From positions 69,192 to 133,191 of the forward strand of contig MU623363.1 of assembly GCA_025201765.1 (NCBI GenBank): a DNA stretch of 64,000 nt, given 5' to 3'. The notes below the pieces were generated by a model. The model ran no database searches. It saw nothing but the letters and a program-made list of their open reading frames with translations, and was not told the DNA's origin. The DNA comes from Daldinia sp. FL1419. Its lineage: Eukaryota; Ascomycota; Sordariomycetes; Xylariales; Hypoxylaceae. The number at the start of each line of letters is the position of its first letter. The stretch's first letter is position 1. The position numbers were made by a program, and so were the translations under genes. Shown in pieces: positions 48,108 through 60,164 of the stretch.

Positions 48108-50330
48108 GCTTTCCAACAAACATATCCTTAGATATGTAAATACGGCCCATATCATATTGGCTATCTCTTCGAAATGATTGTTCATGATTTATGATTCATT
48201 TTTGGATGTACATGACCACAGAAATGAATCAACGGGAACGGCGTTATATGTGTGATTTATTGGCGTTTGAGGCAAGGCCCTGGGGTAAGGAATCCAAAAA
48301 AGGGGGTTGGCTTGGGTATGTGACGATATCCTCTGACGCGCGTATGGATAGAAATGGCTCATATAACCGGTTCGCGTTTACCTTATTCAGCGTGGTTTGT
48401 CCTTGGGGCTTGTGTAGTCTGCATATCTTAAACAATCCAAATAATATAATGATTTGATTTAGAACTCTGGCTTATTCGTATGTGATGCTAAAGGTGTTGG
48501 TAATTACAGCAACGGACTGCTAACTGCTATGAGGTAGTATGAAAGTTACACGCACCTAAGCACCCAGGTGGTTATTAATTTCGTTGAATTATATACCATT
48601 TAGCATTTAATAAATATATATTTGCTGTATAATAGTATCCGCGTGCAAGTAAGAGGTACGTTGCACTTAGTAGGGATCAGTTGAGCCTCAAAGTGGAGGA
48701 GACCCGCTGCATCACGCCAGGGGGCCGGGCGAGGCGGGCTTCAACTTCAGCTGCACGCAGGTACCCGACGATAGGGCTCCCTCTAAAAATAAGTTTGGGC
48801 TTTAAAACGGTTCGACTGGGGCGGCCCGCGGCTCTCGGGGTCGATAAACAGCCCTACGGGACGATGTCGTTAGATGGGCGAGAGTTGACGTGCTTTTGGC
48901 GGAGCGGAACGAAGGCTCCACTTCGGCCCCGTCGTCCTGCCGTTTTGGGATTTTGGGGCGGGGGGGATGGGGGAGATGGGGGATGTGATTGATGGATTTG
49001 GGATGATCTTGGGTTTGGGTGTTGAGGCTCGGCTTGGTTGGGTTTAGGATGGAATTAGTGTCGTTGATGAAGTTGGGGGCGTAGTGTTGCGGTAAGAGAA
49101 TATGGAGGCATGCTGATGGCTTGCGCTTACATTTTGCTATTTCCTAGTTGTAGTTTTCAGATGTAGTCGTGAAGTTACATAGTTTTGTATTGAATTGTGT
49201 TCAAGAGGAACAAGACAGCAATACCTATCACGGCGGGTTAACCTCGATATTCTTACCTCATATCTGGGAGTTACGCCAATATTCATAACGATAGGCCTAC
49301 TACTATTTCTTATAGGAAAGATTAGTGGATGATAATCCGTCTCAAATATTAGGTACTCTTCATATTTTATGGTAGCTCACGAGTCCACGACAATGAGAAT
49401 CAAAGACGTTTATTGTATGATCATCTTGATTTGGTCTCGAGTATTACACCATATACCTGCATATAAAAAACTAATAGCAAAATCATTCACCCTAGTACCT
49501 CTTACTTCATTTCCCGTCCGATTACTGCTTGGCAATGTTCCCCGTCGTATAAGGCATATATCTTCAGAGGTAATCAAGTGATACCTCAGCTCTCAACCTT
49601 ATAATGATTTTAGGTTTCCCTCTGATGAGACAGGCATGTTAATCTTAGACCCGGTAACCTCAACAAGGGTCACACGTCTATTTAATAAACCTGTCGTCAA
49701 CTTAGTTGGTACTTAGGCAATAGCTACTTGCCCACTAGAGCGCAACATTCACCCGGCAGAATATGGCCATCAAATCAAGCAGGATAGAACACGAGAAATG
49801 TTAAACTCTGCTTGATAATATAGCACACTGTTCATATGAGTAAAGGGCTTCCCAAAAATGGTTGGACATATATACATTGATGAGGATAGCTTATACATTC
49901 GAGAGGTTTCAAGAGTGAGAGTTCAGCAACATTGCACCAAATCGCAAGGCCTACGAGATTGGTATCGTAACAAATTAATCACCGGAGTGTAGAAGAAAAT
50001 TACAAGTTGAAGAATGAAGATCAATTATATGTCGTGATGCCAACGGCGACTGGCCTTCTCTGCTTTTCTCGAGAGAAATATTACAAAGTCTAATGTGGCA
50101 TCTGAATCCAGTACCGGTTTTGTACGTCCCACCTACGGGATTTACTTTGTTCATGAAAAACCTCTATGCCCGGATACTCATGATTCAAGACATGGCTTCC
50201 TTACCATGTCTTTAGAGTACAGCAAATCCATCCCTCATCCAATACCAGCGTGGCCGTCTCATAACGCCAATCATAAATACCAGTCCTTAAATGAAATGAA
50301 ATTCAGTAGGTCATCTATCACCAACACTGC
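48108..50330. other. Intergenic, 2.2 kb
   Basis: No gene supported. A GC-rich patch at about 48700-48970 contains a 103-codon rightward frame rich in Arg and Gly, without a domain or splice partners. The rest is AT-leaning. The right end is the 3' flank of the glucanase gene. Confidence 0.5.
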
Positions 50331-51694
50331 TTATAGTGCGTAGATGGCCGCCATGATGGCTCCAAAGGCAGCGGCAAAAGCACCGGACTGTAGACCCTTG
50401 GCGCCGCTAGCGGGAACGGTAGAGGTGGCGGCCGGCGGCGCAGTGAAGGTACCGTTAGTACCTGAACCAGAGCCGCTGGAGCCAGTACCAGTCGAGATCG
50501 GGCTAATAGCCGTCGGCGTCACGGTAGCAGACTCCTCGCTGGAGATCTGGCCGCTAGGCACACCACCGGGGCTGCCACCGGAGTTTCCAACGGAGCTAGT
50601 GGTTGAAGAACCGGATCCAGAAGCAGTTGAGGATGGGCCACCCTTGCCAGTAGATGAGGGGCCGGCAGAAGAGGAAGAAGAACCAGTGTCGGACTTGTCG
50701 CAGCTTAGGTCGAAGAGGGGCGTAGTGGTGAGCTTGTCGCCGACGATACCGAAGCTAGGGCTAGGGGTATCGGGGGCAGCATCCTGTAGGGTGTAGTACC
50801 AGAGGTTGGTCTTGCTGGAGAGAAGAGGGCAGACGACGTCCTTCCAGAAAGTCCTAGCGTTGTTCGTCGAGGCAACAGACTGTCCAACAGTCTTACCACT
50901 AACCGGGTGACCCGTCTCAGTGATCCAAACCTTCTTTCCACCAGCAGCCTGCTGAGTCTTGTCAAGGGCCTCCTGGAACAAGGACTTGGACTTGGAGATA
51001 TCGTTGGCCATGGTGTCCTGGAAGTAAGGATAGGCATCCATACCAACCCAGTCACAAGCATCAATAACAGCCTGGTTGGAACCGTTGTACCAAGCAGTCC
51101 AGGTGTCGACGTGACCGATAGGAGTTCCCTCTAGGCCTGTGCCGGCGATGGCATCCTTCGTCTCCTTGATATAGCGAGTGATGGTTTCGGGGCCGGTACC
51201 AACGTTGGAGCCAGCAGCAATCCCCATAGGAGAGTTTCGGTAAAGATCTTCGCTACCAACGGAAATACCGTCTACTACCTTGGCGAAGTCTTCACCATAC
51301 TGCTTTATGGCAGCTTTCAAAGCCAGGATTTCGTTAGCGAACGAGGTGTCGCCCCCGGAAGCCCAGAGACCAAGCAAAAGGGTGGTCTTTGTCTTGATGG
51401 CAGCGGGAATGGCAGAAATGGGATCGCTGGCAGTTCCGCCTTGCTAAAGTCACGTTCAAGTTAGAAAGACGGCTCAAAATAATTCATATCACCAAGTCCT
51501 ATACTTACCACCATAGTGTAGAGACGGGCGCTAGTCCATCCAGAAGTACCCTTCAGGTTTTGGGCGGTGGTGAACTCGTTTTCGAAGTCAGACTGTTGTT
51601 TGGCAGCACCTGTGGTAAAGGTAGAGCCATAGTTGAATCCCTGGATAGCCGAGGCCGTGGAGGCCAAGGCAAGAATAGAAGCGAGGGCGTGCAT
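50331..51694 (-). CDS. eglC: GPI-anchored GH17 endo-beta-1,3-glucanase, EglC type
   Basis: Two exons, 51694-51509 and 51443-50331, with a 65-bp intron; 432 residues. It has a signal peptide of about 16 residues (cut near ASA/IQG) and then the GH17 barrel: IQGFNYGSTFTTGAAKQ, RLYTMVQGGTASDPISAIP across the splice and LLLGLWASGG. The acid/base Glu127 lies in VGSEDLYRNS and the nucleophile Glu238 in VWITETGHPVSG. The barrel ends at TTPLFDLSCDK. A Ser/Thr/Gly-rich stalk of about 110 residues and a hydrophobic C-terminus (GAFAAAFGAIMAAIYAL) indicate a GPI anchor. Such enzymes remodel beta-1,3-glucan in the cell wall. Most GH17 enzymes read ETGWP where this reads ETGHP. Leader and promoter lie to the right. 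Confidence 0.93.
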
Positions 51695-52929
51695 GATGGT
51701 TGACTTGAATAGGAGTATCTATTAGGTGTTTACGATGTTCCAAGGTTGTTCCAAGGTTATGGCCGAGAATGCTTCGGGCTTCCTGATCTAAATACTCTTT
51801 CTACTCTTCTAGACCGTAAGACCGCTTGTAAGACGACGGCTGGGGCGTTGTTTGATGCAGAGTGGTTCAGGCTGTGAATAGAGAATGTCGGCCTGACGTA
51901 GCAAAGCAAAGTGAAGCGAGTGTGAGTATACCTAGGAATAGGTAGTCAATATGGTCTACAAGAAGGGAAAAAAGAGAAGAGTGAACGTATGTATAACCAA
52001 GAAAGACTACTTAACAAGGATGAGCGAATGGACCCTAATGTTAGTAAACTAGGTAGCTAGGAAATATAGGAATACAGGTGAAAGAAAAAAAAAAAGTAGA
52101 AAGACGGGTGGTGACATGGGGGAGGAGATGGCATGATACTTGTACCGACACGTAATAAAAATAGGACATGTGGTAGCACTAACATACTAGGTAGACTTTA
52201 CAAGTATATTTTGTATTTATATTTTGTATTTTGTAGGTATTTGTCATTCCTTCCATTCCAAGTAACAATGAGAATAGAATACTATTAGAGTACTTGACTT
52301 ACATGTGAGTGGTACGACATCGGGTACAAAATAAAAGTAAGCTTGTTCCTGGCAGGACACGCCAAAAATCGATATTTCATCCAATGGCACTTGCTGATTC
52401 TTCTTAGTAGTTGTTCTACAAAGTCCAGGCTCTTTCAATGTATATCAAGTGGTCTAGTGCGCCACGGCCCCATTTTTGGCCCCATTTTTGGCCCCATCTT
52501 TGCATTCCCTGCTTTTCAATCTTGGTCCCGACGGAGTGGAGGCTTTGAGTAGCCACCGATCGATCCAATCATAAGAGTCTATTTTGTTATACCCCTGTTG
52601 AAAGAACAGGAAACAAGCTCCGAGAAACAAGCTCCGAGGGGACTTACTGCGCCCCATTTCCACGCGGATCAAGTCTCCGTTCTCTAAGCTAAAATCTCTT
52701 TTCGATCGATATTGTTTAATCGCGACTTCTCTGCTTCTAAGAATAAATGGAATTCGGGGGAAATTGCTGAGACGTGTTATCTCAGTAGGGCTCAAACTAG
52801 GAGGACGGTTTTGCTTTATATTTTTGCATCATTGTACTTTTCAGCCAATTAGACCCTTAATATACCATTTCCACGCAAAACCATCTCTTAATCTAAAATA
52901 TGAATATGATTGTTTATATGGGAATCTTC
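51695..52929. other. Intergenic, upstream of glucanase
   Basis: The glucanase promoter and leader lie here. A 113-codon leftward frame at 52454-52795 overlaps tandem repeats and has no recognisable product. A 13-bp duplication (AACAAGCTCCGAG) lies at about 52612-52639. Confidence 0.5.
52466..52499. repeat. Three tandem copies of GGCCCCATTTTT
   Basis: A 12-bp unit repeated three times, the last copy truncated. Non-coding. Confidence 0.85.
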
Positions 52930-53830
52930 TATAATAAAAATTATAAAAATTAAAATAATTATTGAAATTTATTTTATTAATATATTTAAATTTTTAATAT
53001 AAAATTAATTTATTCCTTTAATTTATAAAATATAATTAATGCTTTTAAACTACTTACTAATATATTCTAAAAACCCTAAACCTTAATAATTTCTAATTAA
53101 ACTATTTATATTTATTTTCAATTACTTATATTTATTTTTAACTTAATTATTTTCTAATATAAATTATATATTTAAATTTTAAATAAATTTAATTTAAATA
53201 TAATATTAATTTTAAATTTAAAAGATTTAAGTTTGCAATTACATATTATAACATATTTATTTATTAATTTAAATAATATTAAAAACCAAATAAAAAATTA
53301 AACCCTTAAACAATAATATAAACATATTTAAAATTAAAAAAAATTACTTTTAAATTATTAATAAAATTTAAAATTAATTAAAATATTATTAATTATATTA
53401 TTATTAAATATTATATAAAAGTAAATATATGCAATTTTCATCTTTTAAATCTAATAATACATTAATATTATAATAGAAAAATTAAGAAAAATACTAACGG
53501 GTTTTAAAATATTTATTATTAGCCCTTATTATTTATATAAAATGAATAAAGCCTTTTGTTATTTCATTATTGCTTAATAAAGATGGTTTATGGGGGATAT
53601 TTAAAAGATTTCAATTATATAAAATGTTTTTATTCTTTTATTACAATATATAAAAATTAAATATAAAACTTTATATTAATTATTACTACTTTTAATTATT
53701 TACAAATTATAAATATTTATTTTTATTATTTAATTATTAATTATTTTTATAAAAAATAAATATTCTTTTATATAGTATTATAAAGAATTAATTCAAAATA
53801 TTACCTTCTTACTTTAGACTTAAATTTTTG
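52930..53830. other. Extremely AT-rich block, probable RIP-mutated relic
   Basis: About 0.9 kb of almost pure A and T. A hand count over bases 52981-53520 gives 11 G and 36 C in 540, about 9% G+C, far below either flank. No open frame survives. Such blocks in ascomycetes usually mark repeats destroyed by repeat-induced point mutation (C-to-T on both strands). A piece of mitochondrial intergenic DNA is the main alternative. C exceeds G by about three to one on the plus strand, which simple symmetric RIP does not predict. Confidence 0.8.
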
Positions 53831-55533
53831 CAATAGCATGCATAACCCTACAGATACATTTACATGGACCATATTGGGGTGGCTATGGTGGTTGGTCAAA
53901 AATCTCAAGTCTAAGCTCGCTAAGATAAGAGACGTGTGCAACATTTTAAAACTTTTCATTTAATATTTGTTTCGAACAAAGAGACGCGTATCCTATCTCA
54001 CCGAGTGAACCTTCAGTTTCGAAAATGAAATGTTATTCGATATGTATTCACAAAAGTCAACGTAAAATGCTGCTGCCCAATTTGGCAGAATGGAACATTT
54101 TTCAAGTCAAGTTAGCCAAAGAAATTGATAGTCAGACGATGACGTGCAGCAACCTCGTATTAGACCCATAAACCTCGCTAACAACCATGATCTTCATACA
54201 ATCGACAGTATAAACAATACATTATGTATACTGTGACCTCTGCGTTGCAGTTTACATAATTTTATTACTTCTAAATGAAGCATTCCAGCCAAGTCTTTGC
54301 CGTCGTCTAGAACCGGACGACAGTAGTCTCAGGAGGGTAGAGTTTACGTCTTATGGAATCCAGTTAGGGCTCAGGGGAAAAATAAGGCAACATAAATAGT
54401 GTAAACAAATCTACAAAGCTGAACTCGCGCGGCCATGATGCGTCAGTGCCCATTTTGCGGGGGCCCCTTACTCTTGCATTGGGGCTTGCATTCTGTTCCT
54501 GCATTAACCAGCTCATTGGGTTGCAGCGTAAGACTGGCTGACACAGCGGCGTCTGTTCGCCAGCGACTAAGAAATTGGCAATCTGGTAGCTTACACGTAT
54601 TCTGCTCTTTCCGATCTATGAGTTGGGCACACAGGAAATCTAGCAGTCTAGCAGTCTAGCAGCCTAGCAGCCTAGTAACAAGAGTGACGGTGTAACTCAT
54701 AAGGTAGAGAGGGAAAGTGGCAAAGAAAAACCAAGAAACATATCTAGCCCCGGTGCGATTGTCAGTGAATCCTGACGAGTAGTATAATAGGAGCAGGTGG
54801 GCGAAGAAAAATCGGCATTAGGTTACATGATAGGAAACCAGTCCGTCATTGGGTATATCCGAGCTATCCGGACACGTGTAGTTGTGTATAACATGTTACT
54901 CGTTAAGGCACTCGATAGTTATTCTGTTACCAGACGTCGCCGGTTATCGCCGGTGTAGTTTAGGTAAACAACATAATACACGTTACGTCGGTTCGCAAAT
55001 ATGGCTTAGGTGGCCTAGATGTTCACACGTTTGAGGACTATAATAGAGCTATTTCATGTATGCGAGCTTACTGAAAGATCTTCTACTTCATTATCGTAGA
55101 GTGAATCTTGCGTATAAAGTCTCGACCGGATTCTATAATTGAATTGAAGACATTACCTTGCCCGCGAGTAACTTGATAGACATAGCGACGGTTGGATTGG
55201 ATAGACAATAACAACAAATTTGTTAAGGAGAATTGATATTGTTGCGAAAGCAAAATTGACATGACTTAGCAGTCCGCAAATTTCGAAACTGCTTTAGGAT
55301 AGGGGTATCAAGCTGTGCATAACGTGCCACGTTCATTATACGAAGCAAGGGATATAGTTCCTTCGTTCCCCTTGTTGAGGGTAACGCAAGGCTTCTAGGT
55401 CAACAGCCTAGGTCCAAAACGAGTCTAACTAGTCACCACTATCCCTTGCATACCAAAGGTCTTCAAATACATGCCTCCTAGACACCCATGGTTAGGTGGA
55501 AGTCATAACACCCGGAAATTTTGCTCGACCATT
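53831..55533. other. Intergenic, 1.7 kb
   Basis: No gene supported. A 74-codon rightward frame at 54435-54659 includes two CxxC-like cysteines but no domain, and ends in the tandem repeat at 54639. The right end is the 3' flank of TSC1. Confidence 0.5.
54639..54676. repeat. Five tandem copies of an 8-bp unit
   Basis: TCTAGCAG three times, then CCTAGCAG and a degenerate CCTAGTAA. Non-coding. Confidence 0.85.
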
Positions 55534-58500
55534 TTACACGAACCCTCTAATTCCACGTAGGCCGACCGATTTTTTCCTTTCCTTGTCATCCTTCTTCTCC
55601 TTTTTATCTTTTCGCAGATTTTGCACGCCTCCTAGTGATGTCAGTTTACAGTCGTAGGCCTCAATCCGAGATGATATAGAGAGAACTCACCTCGTCCGAA
55701 GTATCGTTCTGCGGTGGGACTACCTTTACCTGTTGTGAGCGGGTCGATCAGCGGCGTAGATGGCCGCCGACCTAGTTCTGCGCCGATATTGTAAGGCTCA
55801 AGCGGCGGGGTGGCGTTGTACGACGTCGGCTCGAACGTCTCTGGCTCGGAGAATCCGCGCTGCTGGCGTTTCCAATGAGCTACCGGACTACCTGAATCAG
55901 AAGATAAGTCAAGCTCCGGATCGGCTTGCTGAGTATCTGGTTTCGTGAGGTTAGATATTGTGGACTGTAATTCCAGTATATTTGCTTGTAAGGCCGCGTT
56001 CTTCTTCGTAAGCGCTGTAATACGGTCCTTCAATTCTGTATGCTGTGCTCGGCTTGCCGCTAGGGCATTCTCCAACTGCAACTTCAAGCTTTCGGGATTG
56101 CGCCCCGTACCGTCTCCGAGTAGATCTTGTAGCTTAGCATTGAGAACTTCGATCTGTGAACGATACGTGTCATGTGTTTTCTGGGTATCGGATTCGCAAG
56201 CTTTGAGCTTCATCTCTAGCACCTCAGCCCGACTATCTGCTTCTGCCGCACGAGTTACCGAAAGTTGGCGCTCTGTCTCCTTAGCTTGATAGTTTCGTTC
56301 GGACTCCGTTAACCGCTCCACGTCCTTCCTCAATCTCTCTAGCTCGCCGACACTGATCTCGACGGTCTGCATATTCTGTTTTAGACCTAGTTCTCTGACC
56401 TCGGCCTCACAGACTAATAGGCGCAATTTCTCCGCCTCGCACTTTGCCGCGTCTAATTCGGTTCGTAAAGAATTTCCTTCAGCATTCCACTTTTTCTGCT
56501 CTTCGCGAAGTATTCTTAACTTGGCGGTAAGATCAGCTTCCCATTTCTTTGAGAGGGCGCGGCTCTTTTCGGATTCTTTCTTCGCTTGTATTTCTGATTC
56601 CTTTGCGTTCTTGACTTGCTGTTTAAGCTGGCGGTTTTGTATGATCAAGTTCTGGGTTTCTGCCTCGCTCGCTGCTTCCCGTACGTGTCGCCTCCGTAAC
56701 TCACCCATATGGGTAAGATGTTGCTGCTTCATGAATCGTTCAAATGTCAAATCGTTATAGAGTAGTAATATTTGGCGCTGTAGATGTGCTATTTGAGCGC
56801 TGTTGCCCTCAGTTGGCGATGAAGAGATGTTAGCCTGCTGCGGGTTCGACTGAAGTTGTGATACCGGTGCGTCTGAAATGGACTCGTGGTAACTTAAGGA
56901 GAGGGATGGGACGCTGTCATTTGGCATCGATTGATGTAACCCAGATTTGATCGCCTTGTTAGAGTTCAGCAGATCCTGAAGTTGAGTTTGAGATGCTGAT
57001 GGGACAATTTGGCGAGATAGAGTCGGGCTTTCACTGTCCATTCCGAACGGTCTAGGGCTTGAGCTATCTCGGTTAGAGCGGTGACTGCTTATGGATGACT
57101 GACGTAGTACGGCGGATTGTACTCGTCCACTCGTGATGGATTCAGCGAAAGTTGATCCAGCATTCCGTGGGGTTTCTCCATGAAGGGAGCTGAGTGTTGG
57201 ATTTCCGAAAGAATAAGAACCACTAAGGAGTGCAGACTCATGGCTACCCTTTTCGGGCTCATCCCTTTCGTGTATGCCATGAATTACATTCGAAACGTTT
57301 TGGGCAGGAAATACCTCACTAGGCCGGTATAGGGCCACACAGTCGGCTACAACTTCAGCTGGTTCGCTCTTAATCCACCTCCCAAAGTCTGTTTTCTCCG
57401 AATCGATAGTGAGGGTATAGAAATTCTCATGGAGGAGATGGCACTGCCGAAATCTCTCAGACGCGTGACGTATCTCGGTGGGTTGAACCTCAATATCGTC
57501 AGCGTCAAAAACCTCGGCGTGTCGAAGGTATCTCTGTGGCTTTCGAATATAGTCCATGAAATTTATAGGGTAGAGGCCATAGAGTACCGTAAAATAATGA
57601 AGAAGTTGCGGTATGGCCGTATCGTCAAAGCTGGACGAATACGCAAGCTTTTCCCAGGCCACGGCATTAGGGGACAGCCTCCGGTCCGGATCCGTATCGA
57701 CCCATGTTTCGGCGGATAACTCTCGTTCCCAGAAAAGTAGCCTCGCATATATGTTAAATAGCGTGGGCAGGTGAGGGACAAGGGAGCTTGGCATGTGAGG
57801 TAGGATCATAGTTAACGCAGTCAAAGCTAGGGAAACGATAGTTGTAGAAGTATCCAGCTGAAGACAGTTGACTAAATTATTGAACAGAGGTGTCTGTAGG
57901 ATAAGATGTAGATGCGGCGGTTGACTCTGCACGAAAATACCCAAGAACGAAAGAGCGTGAGCGCGATACGGCTTTTTGACCACATAGAGGCTGAGAACAG
58001 TCAGGAGATCCTATGTCTATTTAGCAAGTCGCTTGGAATATGAATAGGGCATGAAAGCCTACTTTTGGGCGTCTCTTCCCGTAATGTAATAGGGTCTTCC
58101 GCAACTGCTTCTCTTTAAACTCCGTCATTGCATCGGGACTTTTCCCGATAGCCTCATACTCATCAAGCCACAGCAATAAGATGCGCTCCGCAAGTTTAGG
58201 GGCAGCACCCCCCGTTGGGGTACTAGGGTCATTACTATCGTCGGCGGTGAGTATTTCTAATAGCACGCCTTCTACTTCGGAGGCGAGACCTCTCTCTTGA
58301 TTTAGATGGTTTAGCACAAGAAGTAGCAGGTCGAACCACTGGAACGTCTTGCTCGGCTGTCCGATTATGGGGCGTAAGCGACGAAGGAGGGCAACGAACG
58401 CCGTATATCGCGACGGTACTTGGGCGACGTCTTTATGGAATAAGGAGAGCAATTCATCGTTGACCTTGTCAGATATACTTTCGTCGAACTTTTCGTGCTT

Positions 58501-58666
58501 ATTCAGGTAGGCTTCGATAATTTCGACAAGATCGTCGGGTAGAGGGTATTTAGCGGTCGGTATGAAGGCGTGTATGGCTTTGGTGAGCTCCCTAAGCGTC
58601 CTTAGATAGCAGTAGATAGTGGGTTAGCGCTTGGAGATTCCACTTGATAGGTGGATGCAGTGGCAT
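55534..58666 (-). CDS. TSC1: Hamartin homologue, TSC complex subunit 1
   Basis: Four exons: 58666-58644, 58591-58063, 58010-55691 and 55631-55534; introns of 52, 52 and 59 bp; 989 residues. With tuberin (Tsc2), hamartin forms a complex that restrains Rheb and TORC1 and controls amino-acid uptake; cytosolic and endolysosomal. The hamartin helical-repeat region runs from ELTKAIHAFIPTAKYPLPDD through SRYTAFVALLRRLRPIIG and LLTVLSLYVVKKPYRAHALS. A Ser-rich linker follows, then a long coiled coil at roughly residues 590-880 rich in Glu, Lys, Arg and Gln. The last splice adds a charged end (RKDKKEKKDDKERKK) and the terminus GLRGIRGFV. The first exon is only 23 nt. An alternative acceptor at 58602/58601 would add TLR after residue 8 with a 43-bp intron. 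The gene is divergent from the DJ-1-like gene. Confidence 0.9.
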
Positions 58667-60093
58667 TGTGTTAGGAGTAACCCAAGATGATCTAAAGTGT
58701 CTTGGTGACGACATGGACGAAATTGACATACGGAGCTGAAGACATTGATACCGAAACTCCAAATGGAGCGGTTCAAGTGAAACAAATCAGTTGGTAGGGA
58801 TTCAATGAACCGTCACGAAGTAAACTTCCTGATCGAGAATGCGCATAGTAAGGCCTGTAGGCGCATAATAGGGTAGAGCTGCAAGTCCCGCAGGAGCTTC
58901 AATCGTACTATGTAGTTCCGAGGAGGTTCCTTGGGACCGTGGAGACCGTTGTCAGCCTTGGTTCCATTCAAATTCTTAGCAATCACCTTTTTTCCCTTTT
59001 TTTCAAGCGCCGTTGTGGGTCCTTTCCGACTCGTTTAGTCCGCTTTTCAAACTTTGTAGCTTCGTAGCTGCCGTGCAGCGATTGTAGGTAACATGTAGGT
59101 AGGTACCTATTTAAACCTATGGAAATTTCAAGATGTCAAGTCTTGCATATATGTATCTGCAATCTTATTCAATATGAACCTTATTAAGTACATCCAATAC
59201 ATTCTAACCGTTAGGTACTTCCATTCGCGATCCAATACATTAGGTTGATCCGTTCGCGATATTATGTACGCAGGCCTAAGGCGCTACATTTAAATGTTTT
59301 ATTCGTTCAAGAGTACGACGAATTGAGAGGGACGATCATTCTCAACAAAATAACACATACCTCTATCCTGTATCATCCTGTACTATCCTGTATCGGTATC
59401 CAAACCCATTTCGGCTTGTGTACCTAGGTAATCTGGAGGAGTTCATCAAGCTTTTCAAACTTGAGCTACCTTGGTTTTATTTCGAAGAAGGTATTGAAAA
59501 AGGGTGATCATGTGTGCTTCTGTATGCTTCTTTGAATTTAAACTTGGGCACTGTATTTTTCACGGTGAGAGCGTGACCTTTTCAGATCCACAGACAGGGA
59601 AGGCCGATCCCTTGGGTCTCCACACCCTAGACAACCCTAGACAACGGCTTCAAATCTGGGGGAGGGGCAGGAAAGGAATGATATACATGCTACTCATGCT
59701 CAATGTGGGGTAGTTACCGTCTGGTACCTACGGACCCGGCAAACCCTTTACCTAGCCCCTCCCCTAAGTACAATACCTAAGTAAGGCCTAAGCTGCCTAG
59801 GTCCTACGTAACTCTCCGGTGGTGGTCAGGTATTGAAAACTGAGGCCCCTCAATCACTCCATCCATCAGCCCATAGGTTCAATTCCTCGCTCGATTCGTC
59901 TGGCCATTCTCATTCAACTTTCTCTTCTCTATTCTCTCAAAGGGAGTCATAGAACGACTTCGGCGACAAAGCAACTGGCCTCATTTCTTCTCATCGTGAA
60001 TCCAATATCAATCAATTGTTCTCTCCCCAAATATCATATTTTCCTCCTTCGTAGTCTACAAGCTTCTCTAAAGGTTCAATACACACAAACACA

Positions 60094-60124
<31 letters not shown>

Positions 60125-60164
60125 AATTTTAGAACACGTCACCTATTATTTCCAAATTTCAATC
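58667..60164. promoter_or_regulatory. Divergent intergenic region between TSC1 and the DJ-1-like gene
   Basis: 1.5 kb with no gene supported. It includes a TAGGTACC-type word at 59096-59110, a threefold ATCCTGTA repeat near 59364-59395, and a CT microsatellite just before the rightward start codon. The 60-69-codon frames here have no recognisable product. Confidence 0.5.
60094..60121. repeat. CT microsatellite in probable 5' leader
   Basis: About 13-14 CT units ending some 44 bp before the ATG of the DJ-1-like gene. Pyrimidine-rich leaders near transcription starts are common in filamentous ascomycete genes, so it may mark the transcript start. Confidence 0.85.

Noticed and set aside
48681..48992. 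103-codon rightward frame in a GC-rich patch
   Set aside because: Arg/Gly-rich translation without domain or splice partners; explained by base composition.
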